In this document: in pieces, positions 31,942-39,021 of the stretch
Numbering within the stretch: the first letter of the stretch is position 1
Layout: the number at the start of each line of letters is the position of its first letter
Source of the DNA: JARRQB01 sp965368585
GTDB lineage: Bacteria; Pseudomonadota; Gammaproteobacteria; Chromatiales; Chromatiaceae
DNA: 39,021 nucleotides
NCBI GenBank assembly: GCA_965368585.1
Contig: CBDUNM010000031.1
Location: 1 to 39,021, forward strand
Reading direction: 5' to 3'
The notes under the pieces: generated by a model
What the model was told of the DNA's origin: nothing
What the model saw: only the letters and a program-made list of their open reading frames with translations
Database searches by the model: none
Translations under genes and position numbers: made by a program

Positions 31942-33779
31942 TGTCCGATATCGACTACGAGGACAAGGGCAGCCTGTTAAACCCGATCAAAGCGCTGGCT
32001 TTCTTCGCCAGAAAGCCCGTCACCGAGCCGCTGCAACCACGCATCGCCGCCGAACGCTATCGCGGCTTCCACCTCAACGATTGGGAAAAATGCATCGGTT
32101 GTTCGACCTGCCAGAAGGTGTGCGACAACGCCGCCATCACCATGGTCAAGGTGCCCGGGCTCGAGCAAGACCTGCTGAAGGGCGTGCGCAATCTGCGCCC
32201 GGCGATCGATTACGGCCGGTGCTGCTGGTGCGCCTTGTGCGTGGACCTGTGCCCCACGGGTTCGATATCGTTGTCGCGCGAGTACGTCCATACCTGCACC
32301 GACGATCAGCTCGACAGTTACTTCATGCTGCCTGATCCGAACGGCATGCATAACAAGGTATTCGGCGAGGGCTGGAGCAAGACACCCGAAAACGATCTGG
32401 TCGACCCTGTCCGACAGATGATGCCCGAACTGCCGGCGGCGGCGCGCAGCGATAATTTCGACGAAATCGCGCACGGTTACGACAGGCAGCAGGCCATACT
32501 GGAGGCGTCGCGGTGCGTGCAATGCGGCATGTGTCACGATGCCTGTCCGACCCACATGCATGCTCCGGAGTATATCCGCGCCATCTGGGAAGGGGACGAG
32601 GAAGCCGCGGTGCGCGAAATCTACCGCACCAACCCCTTCGCGCATACCTGTGGCCGGGTGTGCACGCATCGCTGCGAAACGGCTTGCTCTGTCGGCCGGC
32701 GCGGTGAACCCGTTGCCATTCAGTGGTTGAAGCGCTACGCGATGAGTGCGGTGGATCCGCAGCGCATCAAGGAGATCGCGGGTCAGCAGCGCCGTTTGGT
32801 GCCCACGGGGCGACGCGTTGCCATTGTCGGCAGCGGGCCGGCGGGACTCACGACGGCGTTCGATCTGGCCTTGAAAGGTCATGCCGTGACCGTGTTCGAA
32901 GGTCTGAACAAACCGGGCGGGATGCCGCGTTACGGTATCCCCTCCTACCGCTTGCCCTACGACAAGCTGGATGACGATATCGATGTCATTGTGTCGGTCG
33001 GTGTCGAGATTCGGTGCAATACCTGGGTGGGCAAGGACGTCAGTCTCGATACCCTGCGCGAAGAGTACGATGCGGTGCTGCTGGGCCTGGGACTGCAACT
33101 GGGCCGTTCCACGCGGATTCCGGGGTCGGGGCATCGTGACGTCCGCAGGGCCGTCGACCTACTGCGCCGGATCACCGCGGGTGAGGAAATCGACGTGCCG
33201 CGCAGCGTCGCGGTCATCGGGGGCGGTAACGTGGCGATGGATATCGCGCGCAGTATGGCCCGACTGCAAAAGCAAAAGCATGGCGACGTGCAGGTCAGCG
33301 TAACCGCATTGGAGGATTTAGCGCACTTTCTCGCCGATCCGGTCGAGATCCGCGAGGCCCGCGAGGAGGGGATCGATATCATCGATCGCCGCGGTCCGCA
33401 GGAGTGTCTGGTGGAAGAAGGGAGGCTGACCGGCTTGCGGACCTGGCGCGTGCATGCAATCTTCGATGCTCAAGGCCGGTTCGCACCGAGTTATGACGAG
33501 AGTGATGAGCAGTTGCATGAGGCGGAAATGATCATCGAGGCGATTGGCCAGTCGGCCGCTATGGAACTGCTCGGAGACGACTTGACCGAACGGCTGGAAT
33601 GGCAGCGCGGACGCCTCAAGGTGGACGCGCACGGCCGGACATCCGAGCCCTGGTTGTGGGCGGCGGGCGATATGGTGCGAGGACCTGATGTGGTGCACGC
33701 GGTCGCCGACGGCCATAGAGCGGCGATCGATATCGATACCTATCTCCAGTCATTGGCGTCACGGGAGTCAGCGGCATGA
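31941..33779 (+). CDS. NuoI-like ferredoxin fused to NfnB/GltD-like FAD-NAD(P)H oxidoreductase
   Basis: A 612-residue fusion. Residues 1-130 form a NuoI/MbxN-type domain with two [4Fe-4S] sites (Cys51, 54, 57, 61 and Cys94, 97, 100, 104). A linker follows, then from about 185 an NfnB/GltD-type module: Cys192, 195, 198, 202 and Cys237, 241, 245, 249 for two more clusters, the FAD motif VGSGPAGL at 296-303 and the pyridine-nucleotide motif GGGNVAMD at 427-434. The NADP-binding VYRR seen in many GltD/NfnB proteins is replaced by VTALED, hinting at NADH. It would link NAD(P)H to the NuoB-like cluster. It overlaps the large-subunit stop by one base. As I recall, Thermotoga has a separate GltD-like gene beside its Mbx operon. 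Confidence 0.93.
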   Translation: MSDIDYEDKGSLLNPIKALAFFARKPVTEPLQPRIAAERYRGFHLNDWEKCIGCSTCQKVCDNAAITMVKVPGLEQDLLKGVRNLRPAIDYGRCCWCALCVDLCPTGSISLSREYVHTCTDDQLDSYFMLPDPNGMHNKVFGEGWSKTPENDLVDPVRQMMPELPAAARSDNFDEIAHGYDRQQAILEASRCVQCGMCHDACPTHMHAPEYIRAIWEGDEEAAVREIYRTNPFAHTCGRVCTHRCETACSVGRRGEPVAIQWLKRYAMSAVDPQRIKEIAGQQRRLVPTGRRVAIVGSGPAGLTTAFDLALKGHAVTVFEGLNKPGGMPRYGIPSYRLPYDKLDDDIDVIVSVGVEIRCNTWVGKDVSLDTLREEYDAVLLGLGLQLGRSTRIPGSGHRDVRRAVDLLRRITAGEEIDVPRSVAVIGGGNVAMDIARSMARLQKQKHGDVQVSVTALEDLAHFLADPVEIREAREEGIDIIDRRGPQECLVEEGRLTGLRTWRVHAIFDAQGRFAPSYDESDEQLHEAEMIIEAIGQSAAMELLGDDLTERLEWQRGRLKVDAHGRTSEPWLWAAGDMVRGPDVVHAVADGHRAAIDIDTYLQSLASRESAA

Positions 33780-34315
33780 ACGATACGCGGGAACAAACGG
33801 CGGATGATTCGGGCGAGACGCCGGAGGGGCATGTCAGTGGCGTCGAGCGCCTGCGCGCCAGCAAGACGCTGCAGGAAATCATCGCGACCGCAGTCAGCTT
33901 CGAACGGTCGGCGCGAGACTTCTACACGGATCTGGCACCCAAGGTGAGCAAGCGCATACGTTGGCTGGTCGAAGAACTGGCCGAGGAAGAACAGCGCCAT
34001 TTCGATCTGTTCAGTGAACTGGCGCAACGCAAAGATATTTCCGAGCAGGTACAAGCGCGGATCAGGACGCCGTTGTCGGATACGCGCTTTTCCGATTGCA
34101 TTCATTTACCCTCGCTCGGTGAGACACCCGACGATCAGACGGTGCTGCAATACGCGCTGGGGCGCGAACAGGCCGCCATGGAGCAGTATCAGGAGTTGTC
34201 GGAAGCGACGCCAATCGGTCCGGCGCAGGAGCTGTTCGCCTTTCTGGCGGATGAGGAGCGGCAACACAAGCTGGAACTGGAAAAACTGTACTACGAATTG
34301 GTGCATCTGCGCTGA
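33776..34315 (+). CDS. Ferritin-like diiron protein (rubrerythrin-type, no rubredoxin domain)
   Basis: A 179-residue four-helix protein. The diiron ligands fit the rubrerythrin pattern: Glu43, then Glu72 and His75 (ExxH), Glu131 or Glu136, then Glu161 and His164 (ExxH). There is no rubredoxin-type CxxC pair. Such proteins reduce peroxide or store and sense iron. The ATG overlaps the fusion gene by four bases (ATGA), so it is part of the operon; I infer protection of the oxygen-sensitive iron-sulfur complex or use of its electrons. The first 25 residues are acidic and probably disordered. Confidence 0.88.
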   Translation: MNDTREQTADDSGETPEGHVSGVERLRASKTLQEIIATAVSFERSARDFYTDLAPKVSKRIRWLVEELAEEEQRHFDLFSELAQRKDISEQVQARIRTPLSDTRFSDCIHLPSLGETPDDQTVLQYALGREQAAMEQYQELSEATPIGPAQELFAFLADEERQHKLELEKLYYELVHLR

Positions 34316-34455
34316 GCCGCGCTCGATAGACAGGCCGCCGTATCGGTCGTCGGCTGGATCCGCGAAGCATTGCCCGCGGCATCCGTTTCGACCCAATTTT
34401 CGGGTCGACCGCCTTTCAGTTTGGATTCAGTCCATGCAATTAAGCTTCTTCTCAA

Positions 34456-34468
34456 GGGAACGGTTCCC
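34456..34468. promoter_or_regulatory. 13-bp palindrome in the leader of the secreted basic protein
   Basis: GGGAACGGTTCCC is a perfect palindrome around one central base and ends eight bases before the strong ribosome-binding sequence AGGAGG. It may be an operator or a small hairpin acting on translation. A second small hairpin, CGACCC/GGGTCG, lies at 34389-34407. Confidence 0.35.
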
Positions 34469-34489
34469 GATTTGCAGGAGGAAGTGAAA

Positions 34490-34873
34490 ATGAACAGGTC
34501 CATACCCGTTATCGCAGTATCTCTGGTAGGCGCGCTGCTGGCCTTTCCGGTGTTCGCCGACCGTGGTGAACGGCACCATGGCGCTCGCGATCAGCGCTTC
34601 GAACAACGCATTGATCAGGGTTGGGAGTCGGGCGAGCTGACCCGACGGGAAGTCAGGAGACTCGAGCGCAAGCTCCGAAAAATCGACAAACTCGAGCATG
34701 AGTTTCGTAACGACGGCCGGTTGTCGCGCTACGAACGCCGGATCTTGAGGGAAGAACGCGAACGCCTCAGTCACGCGATCTATCGGCTGAAGCACAACGA
34801 CTACCGCGCAAGACTGCGACACAAAGATCCGACCGATGGGTGGTATTTGTCCTTCGATTACCATGATGGTTGA
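34490..34873 (+). CDS. Small secreted, highly basic helical protein
   Basis: A 127-residue protein with a clear Sec signal peptide (cleavage near VFA-DR at 23). The mature part is very rich in Arg, Glu and His and is made of two related helical units: IDQGWESGELTRREVRRLER (about 43-62) and NDGRLSRYERRILREERERL (about 78-97). The GELT/GRLS-xxE pattern is shared with periplasmic stress proteins of unknown function; I do not assign it. AGGAGG lies about nine bases before ATG 34490. It is a single-gene unit closed by a strong terminator. Confidence 0.8.
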   Translation: MNRSIPVIAVSLVGALLAFPVFADRGERHHGARDQRFEQRIDQGWESGELTRREVRRLERKLRKIDKLEHEFRNDGRLSRYERRILREERERLSHAIYRLKHNDYRARLRHKDPTDGWYLSFDYHDG

Positions 34874-35190
34874 TGTCGGGGGCCAATAAATAAGCTTCGT
34901 TCGCGCCAAGCCCGCCGCCAAGGCGGGCTTTTTTTGCTTTGCCCGATGGTTTCGGACCCATCTTTGCCATCCATCGCCGGCGCGCAACGCATTAGAGTTC
35001 CGCGAATGGGCCGGTCCTGCGGCGCGTCGAGACTTATGCTGAGGTGTGCCTTGAGCGGGAGACTTGACCGGTGTAGGGTGCCTTCGAAGCAGCGGATCGT
35101 TTCGGCGTGCGGAATACGCCGTGCGGGAGCGAAGTCGTGTTAGTTGGACGCGGCGGAATTCTTCAAGACTGAATCGAGTGGGGTAGAGCA
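34874..35190. other. 317-base gap between the secreted protein gene and gnd
   Basis: It contains the intrinsic terminator at 34908-34935. The remaining 255 bases have no supported gene and no convincing promoter, though gnd must be expressed from somewhere here. TTGACC at 35064-35069 has no partner -10 at the right distance. Confidence 0.6.
34908..34935 (+). terminator. Strong intrinsic terminator
   Basis: AAGCCCGCC (34908-34916) pairs with GGCGGGCTT (34922-34930) over nine bases around the loop GCCAA and leads into a run of seven T (34929-34935). It ends transcription of the secreted basic protein gene. Confidence 0.93.
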
Positions 35191-36630
35191 ATGTCGCAGA
35201 ACGATATCGGTGTCGTAGGTCTGGCCGTGATGGGGCGCAACCTGGTGCTCAATCTGAGCGATCACGGCCACAGCGTCGGCGTATTCAACCGGACCTACGA
35301 GCGCACCCGTGAGTTTTTGCAACACGATGCCAGCGGCCGAGCCATCACTGGTGCGGAGTCGCTGGCGAACCTGGTCGGCAGCCTGAAATCGCCGCGCGTC
35401 ATCCTGCTGATGGTGAAGGCAGGCAGGGCGGTCGACGCCGTTATCGACGAGTTGCAGCCGCTGCTGGAGCAGGGCGATATCGTCATCGACGGCGGCAACT
35501 CGCACTATCCGGACACCGTACGCCGCTACGAGGCGCTGCGCGGGCGTGGATTGCGATTTCTAGGCATGGGAATTTCAGGAGGCGAGGAGGGGGCCCGCTA
35601 CGGACCGTCACTGATGCCGGGCGGTGATCCTGAGGCCTGGCCTCACGTTAAGGATATGTTTCAGTCAATTGCGGCGCGCGTCGACGGTGAGCCTTGTTGT
35701 CAGTGGGTGGGCGAAGCCGGCGCCGGTCACTACGTGAAAATGGTTCACAACGGCATCGAATACGGCGATATGCAGCTCATTTGCGAGTGCTACCAGCTGT
35801 TGCGCGAAGGGCTGGGCTTGTCGGCCGGCAACGCGGCGGCCGTATTCAAGGGTTGGAATCAAGGTGTACTGGAGTCTTACCTCATCGAAATCACCGGTGA
35901 GATCCTGGCCGTCGAAGACCCCGACGGAGTTCCACGGGTGGATCGTATCCTCGATCAGGCGGGGCAGAAGGGCACCGGCAAGTGGACCGCCGTCGACGCG
36001 CTGCAGCAGGGAGTACCCTTGACCCTGATCGGCGAAGCGGTGAACGCACGCTTTCTGTCCGCCGCCAAGCGCGAACGCACCCGGGCGTCCGGGGAACTCC
36101 AGTCCGGCTTGACCGGGATCGAGCCGCCCCCGGGGTTGGCCATCGATCAGGTCCGCGACGCGCTCTATGCGGCGAAAATCGTTTCCTACGCACAGGGCTT
36201 CATGTTGCTGCGCGCGGCGAGCGAGGGGTTTGGCTGGAACCTCGCGTTTGGCGATATCGCGTTGTTGTGGCGTGGCGGATGCATCATCCGCAGTCGCTTT
36301 CTCGGTGATATCAAGGCTGCTTACGAGCGTCGGCCGGAACTCGACAATCTGTTGCTGGATCAGTTCTTTACCCAGGCGATCGGTCGTGCCATCGCGGGTT
36401 GGCGCGCCACGATAGCGGTGGGCGTCACCCGGGGCCTGCCGCTACCGGCGCTCTCGGCAGCACTGGCCTTCTACGACGGTTATCGCAGTGCCCGCTTACC
36501 CGCCAATTTACTGCAGGCGCAACGCGACTACTTCGGCGCGCACAGCTACCGGCGTACCGACCAGGACCCGGCGAGTTCATTTCATACCGATTGGACCGGT
36601 GACCAGAGCGAGGTCCGAGTCGATGACTGA
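35191..36630 (+). CDS. gnd: 6-phosphogluconate dehydrogenase (decarboxylating)
   Basis: A 479-residue enzyme that turns 6-phosphogluconate into ribulose 5-phosphate with release of CO2 and reduction of NADP. The Rossmann motif GLAVMGRNLVLNL starts at about 9, and the substrate-site stretches GISGGEEGARYGPSLMPGG, HYVKMVHNGIEYGDMQL, ILDQAGQKGTGKWT and the C-terminal RDYFGAHSYRRTD are complete. The length is that of the long dimeric form. It overlaps zwf by eight bases. Confidence 0.97.
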   Translation: MSQNDIGVVGLAVMGRNLVLNLSDHGHSVGVFNRTYERTREFLQHDASGRAITGAESLANLVGSLKSPRVILLMVKAGRAVDAVIDELQPLLEQGDIVIDGGNSHYPDTVRRYEALRGRGLRFLGMGISGGEEGARYGPSLMPGGDPEAWPHVKDMFQSIAARVDGEPCCQWVGEAGAGHYVKMVHNGIEYGDMQLICECYQLLREGLGLSAGNAAAVFKGWNQGVLESYLIEITGEILAVEDPDGVPRVDRILDQAGQKGTGKWTAVDALQQGVPLTLIGEAVNARFLSAAKRERTRASGELQSGLTGIEPPPGLAIDQVRDALYAAKIVSYAQGFMLLRAASEGFGWNLAFGDIALLWRGGCIIRSRFLGDIKAAYERRPELDNLLLDQFFTQAIGRAIAGWRATIAVGVTRGLPLPALSAALAFYDGYRSARLPANLLQAQRDYFGAHSYRRTDQDPASSFHTDWTGDQSEVRVDD

Positions 36631-38110
36631 CGGCTGCACCTACGTGATCTTTGGCGCCACGGGAAACCTGGCCACCACCAAGCTGCTGCCGGCGCTCTAT
36701 CACCTGGACAAAGACGACCGCTTGCCCCCCGATCAGCGGGTCGTCTGCTGCGGCCGGCGCCCCTACGAGAAGGACCAGTGGCTCGCGCTGGTGGAAAAAT
36801 CCGTAGCGGCTAAAGCGCGCGGTGGACTGGACGCCGCCGTGTTTGCCCGATTCGCCGCCCGTGTTTCGTATTTTCGCGGCGATCTGGCGGAAGCGGAGAT
36901 GTATTCGCGCTTACGCGACGAACTGTCGGATGCCGCCTTGCCAGGCAATGTCGCGTTTTACATGTCGGTCGGACCGGCCCAGTACGGCCAGGTGGTGGAG
37001 CACCTGGCGCAGGTGGGACTGCTAGCGGAGGACGGCAATTGGACCCGGGTGGTGGTGGAAAAGCCCTTCGGCCACGATTTGACGAGTGCCCAGGATCTGC
37101 AGCGCCGGATCGGGCGCCATCTGGAGGAGCAGCAGATTTATCGTATCGACCACTATCTAGGCAAGGCGACCGTACAGAACGTACTGGTGTTTCGTTTCGC
37201 CAATCTGATGATGGAGCCGTTGTGGAATCGCAATCACATCGATCATGTGCAGATCACCCATGCGGAAACGCAGGGCGTCGGTAGCCGTGGCGGGTTTTAC
37301 GACGATGCCGGCGCGCTGCGCGACATGATCCAAAGTCACTTGCTGCAGCTGATGACCCTGGTAGCCATGGAGCCGCCGGTCAGCATGGAAGCCGAAAGTC
37401 TGCGCGACGAAAAGGTGAAGGTTCTGAAGTCGCTGCGGCCGATCGCCAAATCGGCGGTTCATGCGCAGGCCTACCGGGCGCAGTATGGGGCGGGCAAGAT
37501 CGCAGGCAAGCCGGTGCGCGCTTACGTCGAAGAAGAGAAGGTGCCGGCGAACAGCGTGACCGAAACCTACGCCGCGCTGAAGTTGCATGTCGACAACTGG
37601 CGCTGGCGCGGCGTGCCTTTCTACCTGCGTACCGGTAAGTGCATGGCCGAGGCCCGTTCCATGGTGTCGATCTGCTTCAAGCATCCTCCGGCGCAGTTCT
37701 TTCGCGGCACCCACATGGAACGCATGAACCCCAACTGGGTGGTGCTGGGTATCCAGCCAGAGGAGTCGTTGCGGATCGAGCTTACCGCCAAGCAACCGGG
37801 GTTGGAGATGCGTACCCGGCAGATCAGTCTGGACGCGCATTTTCGCTGCGGAGACAGCGAGCGCAGCGACGCGTACGAGGATCTGTTGTTGGATGTCATG
37901 CAAGGTGACCGGTCGTTGTTTCTGCGCTACGACGAAGTCGAGTACGCGTGGCGCGTGGTCGATCCGGTACTGGATGTCTGGGCGATGGAGCGCGACTACA
38001 TACCCTTCTACCCAGCGGGTAGCTGGGGTCCGAAAGAATCGCGTCGTCTGTTCGATCGGGAAGACCACGAATGGCGCCACAACCTGGATCCGGCGGAGCC
38101 GTCGAGTTGA
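36623..38110 (+). CDS. zwf: Glucose-6-phosphate 1-dehydrogenase
   Basis: A 495-residue enzyme of the first step of the oxidative pentose phosphate pathway. The coenzyme motif FGATGNLATTKLLPAL lies at 9-24 and the substrate motif RIDHYLGK, with the catalytic His/Asp and binding Lys, at about 173-180; EKPFGHDL and VPFYLRTGK are also present. The ATG lies inside gnd (overlap eight bases), which implies coupled translation. A longer frame upstream of this ATG is only the gnd sequence read in another frame. Confidence 0.97.
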   Translation: MTDGCTYVIFGATGNLATTKLLPALYHLDKDDRLPPDQRVVCCGRRPYEKDQWLALVEKSVAAKARGGLDAAVFARFAARVSYFRGDLAEAEMYSRLRDELSDAALPGNVAFYMSVGPAQYGQVVEHLAQVGLLAEDGNWTRVVVEKPFGHDLTSAQDLQRRIGRHLEEQQIYRIDHYLGKATVQNVLVFRFANLMMEPLWNRNHIDHVQITHAETQGVGSRGGFYDDAGALRDMIQSHLLQLMTLVAMEPPVSMEAESLRDEKVKVLKSLRPIAKSAVHAQAYRAQYGAGKIAGKPVRAYVEEEKVPANSVTETYAALKLHVDNWRWRGVPFYLRTGKCMAEARSMVSICFKHPPAQFFRGTHMERMNPNWVVLGIQPEESLRIELTAKQPGLEMRTRQISLDAHFRCGDSERSDAYEDLLLDVMQGDRSLFLRYDEVEYAWRVVDPVLDVWAMERDYIPFYPAGSWGPKESRRLFDREDHEWRHNLDPAEPSS

Positions 38111-38814
38111 GTGCAGCGGTATTGTCCAGCCAAGTCTTCGCGGATGCGGCCGCGGTAGCGCTGGCCGCGGCGGATTTCATCGCGGCGCGGGCGCAGGACG
38201 CGATTGCCGAGCGCGGCCGGTTTCGGGTTGTGCTGGCGGGTGGCCGGACCCCCGAGGCGACCTACCGGCACTTGCGCGAACGCGACCTGCAATGGTCGGA
38301 CTGGGAGATTTTTTTTGGCGACGAACGCTGCCTGCCTGCCGACCATCCTGAGCGGAACAGCCAGATGGTGGCAGCGGCCTTGACCCGACATGTAGCGATT
38401 CCCCGAGGGCAGATCCATGCGATACCGGCGGAGCTGGGTGCTGCACGCGCGGCGGCGCGCTACGCTGAGGACATCGGCGCGCAAGGTTTTGATCTGGTGG
38501 TACACGGCCTCGGTGAAGACGGTCACACGGCGAGTCTGTTTCCGCACCACGCGGTGGATCCGCAAGCCCGTGTCATCGCCGTGCACGATGCGCCGAAATG
38601 GCCTGCTGAACGCGTCAGTCTGGGTCTGGCCGCGCTGCGTGACACCGCCATTGCCTTGGCGATTGTCACCGGCACGGGTAAAACGCAGGCTCTCAAGGGG
38701 TGGCTCGACGGTGACTCGGGATTGCCCATTGCGCGTGTCTGCCAGGGTGTGAACTGTGTGGTGTTCACCGAACTCGCTGCCGCCGCTCGTGACACTGGAA
38801 CGCCCGGGGATTGA
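38071..38814 (+). CDS. pgl: 6-phosphogluconolactonase
   Basis: A 247-residue member of the DevB/Pgl family that hydrolyses 6-phosphogluconolactone. It shows VLAGGRTPEATYRHL, FFGDERCLPADHPERN and GLGEDGHTASLFPHH. Two starts compete: ATG 38071, 40 bases inside zwf, and TTG 38107, which would overlap the zwf stop as TTGA and gives an N terminus closer to homologues. I keep the ATG. It completes gnd-zwf-pgl, all steps from glucose 6-phosphate to ribulose 5-phosphate. Confidence 0.95.
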   Translation: MAPQPGSGGAVELSAAVLSSQVFADAAAVALAAADFIAARAQDAIAERGRFRVVLAGGRTPEATYRHLRERDLQWSDWEIFFGDERCLPADHPERNSQMVAAALTRHVAIPRGQIHAIPAELGAARAAARYAEDIGAQGFDLVVHGLGEDGHTASLFPHHAVDPQARVIAVHDAPKWPAERVSLGLAALRDTAIALAIVTGTGKTQALKGWLDGDSGLPIARVCQGVNCVVFTELAAAARDTGTPGD

Positions 38815-38830
38815 GCTTTGAAGCACGTTA

Positions 38831-38932
38831 AAAACCGCAGGCTACCGGGCCCCGGTCAGAAAATTCAATGCGGCTTGGAGGTACCCGCGACGCGCCAAGG
38901 TACTGTTCGAGCGACATGTCAGCTGCGGTTTT
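38831..38932. repeat. 10-bp inverted repeat after pgl
   Basis: AAAACCGCAG (38831-38840) and CTGCGGTTTT (38923-38932) are exact inverted copies 82 bases apart. The stretch between holds the near-palindrome ACCGGGCCCCGGT (38844-38856). It could fold as one long structured RNA or mark the ends of a small element. A 41-codon open frame beginning at TTG 38818 crosses it but has no other support. Confidence 0.45.
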
Positions 38933-38945
38933 CGGAGCCGTGATC

Positions 38946-38969
38946 GCCGGCCTGCGGCCGCAGGCCGGC
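38946..38969. repeat. Perfect 24-bp palindrome
   Basis: The two 12-base halves, GCCGGCCTGCGG and CCGCAGGCCGGC, are exact reverse complements with no spacer. There is no T-run. It ends three bases before the second MITE end. It could be a protein-binding site, a transcription-end hairpin, or part of the insertion target. Confidence 0.6.
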
Positions 38970-38972
38970 TAG

Positions 38973-39021
38973 CCTGCATGTTGCACCAGTATCCGGGATG
39001 ATCGCGCCGGCCAGGCGCGCT
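38973..39021 (+). mobile_element. Second copy of the MITE left end, cut by the window edge
   Basis: Over 49 bases it matches the left end of the element at 22483 at 45 positions, starting with the same 15-base terminal repeat CCTGCATGTTGCACC and preceded by CTAG, which fits the CTAA target of the other copy. Whether it continues as a 164-bp MITE or as a full insertion sequence cannot be seen. Confidence 0.7.

Noticed and set aside
28596..33779. A membrane-bound [NiFe] hydrogenase (Mbh, Ech or Hyf type)
   Set aside because: The large subunit has only one cysteine in each of the two nickel-binding pairs, and no hydrogenase maturation genes are present.
22770..33779. A canonical respiratory complex I or a plain Mrp sodium/proton antiporter
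   Set aside because: There are no NuoA, NuoJ, NuoE, NuoF or NuoG genes and no full-length MrpA; the NuoB-C-D-I set with MrpE-F-G fits Mbx instead.
38818..38943. A 41-codon open frame starting with TTG after pgl
   Set aside because: No ribosome-binding site, no recognisable product, and it crosses an inverted repeat; more likely non-coding.
1..39021. tRNA or rRNA genes
   Set aside because: No cloverleaf with a GGTTCGA-type T-loop or rRNA segment was noticed; a covariance-model scan could overturn this.

Overview
The window is a GC-rich bacterial chromosome segment, densely packed with genes. It most likely comes from a gammaproteobacterium, possibly a sulfur-oxidising, Chromatiales-like lineage. 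The strongest taxonomic evidence is the block queG <> nnr-tsaE-amiB-mutL-miaA-hfq-hflX-hflK-hflC-(DUF2065)-hisZ-purA, a gene order known from gammaproteobacteria, together with orn divergent from an rsgA cluster. The exact genus cannot be read from the sequence.

Region 1 (about 126-5184, minus strand) is a same-strand run: M48 protease, small c-type cytochrome, rsgA, EVE-domain protein, single-domain CheY-like receiver, sulfurtransferase and an exported intradiol dioxygenase. Region 2 (5259-7005, plus) holds orn and a class I fructose-bisphosphate aldolase, the latter preceded by a 16-bp direct repeat with 22-bp period. Region 3 (7065-21777) starts with queG on the minus strand, followed on the plus strand by the RNA-modification, DNA-repair and membrane-quality-control block. 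It includes an unlisted-looking 38-codon ORF between mutL and miaA, a hairpin between hfq and hflX, and a structured, terminator-ended RNA after hflC. MutL carries the endonuclease motifs.

Region 4 (21778-22769) is a sparse stretch with one small unrecognised gene and a 164-bp MITE-like element (terminal inverted repeats and CTAA target duplication). A second copy of its left end starts at 38973 and runs off the window.

Region 5 (22770-34315) is the most interesting part. It is a tightly overlapping operon of 13 genes whose order matches the archaeal Mbx/Mbs membrane complexes (A B C D F G H H' M J K L N): seven or eight Mrp-antiporter-like membrane subunits, then NuoH-, NuoB-, NuoC- and NuoD-like subunits. 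The last subunit is a 612-residue fusion of a NuoI-like two-cluster ferredoxin to an NfnB/GltD-like FAD-NAD(P)H oxidoreductase. The large subunit keeps one cysteine of each of the two [NiFe]-binding CxxC pairs, so it is not a hydrogenase and looks like MbxL/MbsL. A diiron rubrerythrin-like protein overlaps the end of the operon. I infer a pyridine-nucleotide-linked, cation-pumping respiratory complex, perhaps acting with sulfur compounds or a quinone; the direction and acceptor cannot be seen from sequence.

Region 6 (34490-38814) has a small secreted basic protein with a strong terminator, then gnd-zwf-pgl, the whole oxidative pentose phosphate branch in overlapping order, able to supply NADPH. 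The right edge (38815-39021) is non-coding and repeat-rich: a 10-bp inverted repeat, a perfect 24-bp palindrome and the second MITE end.
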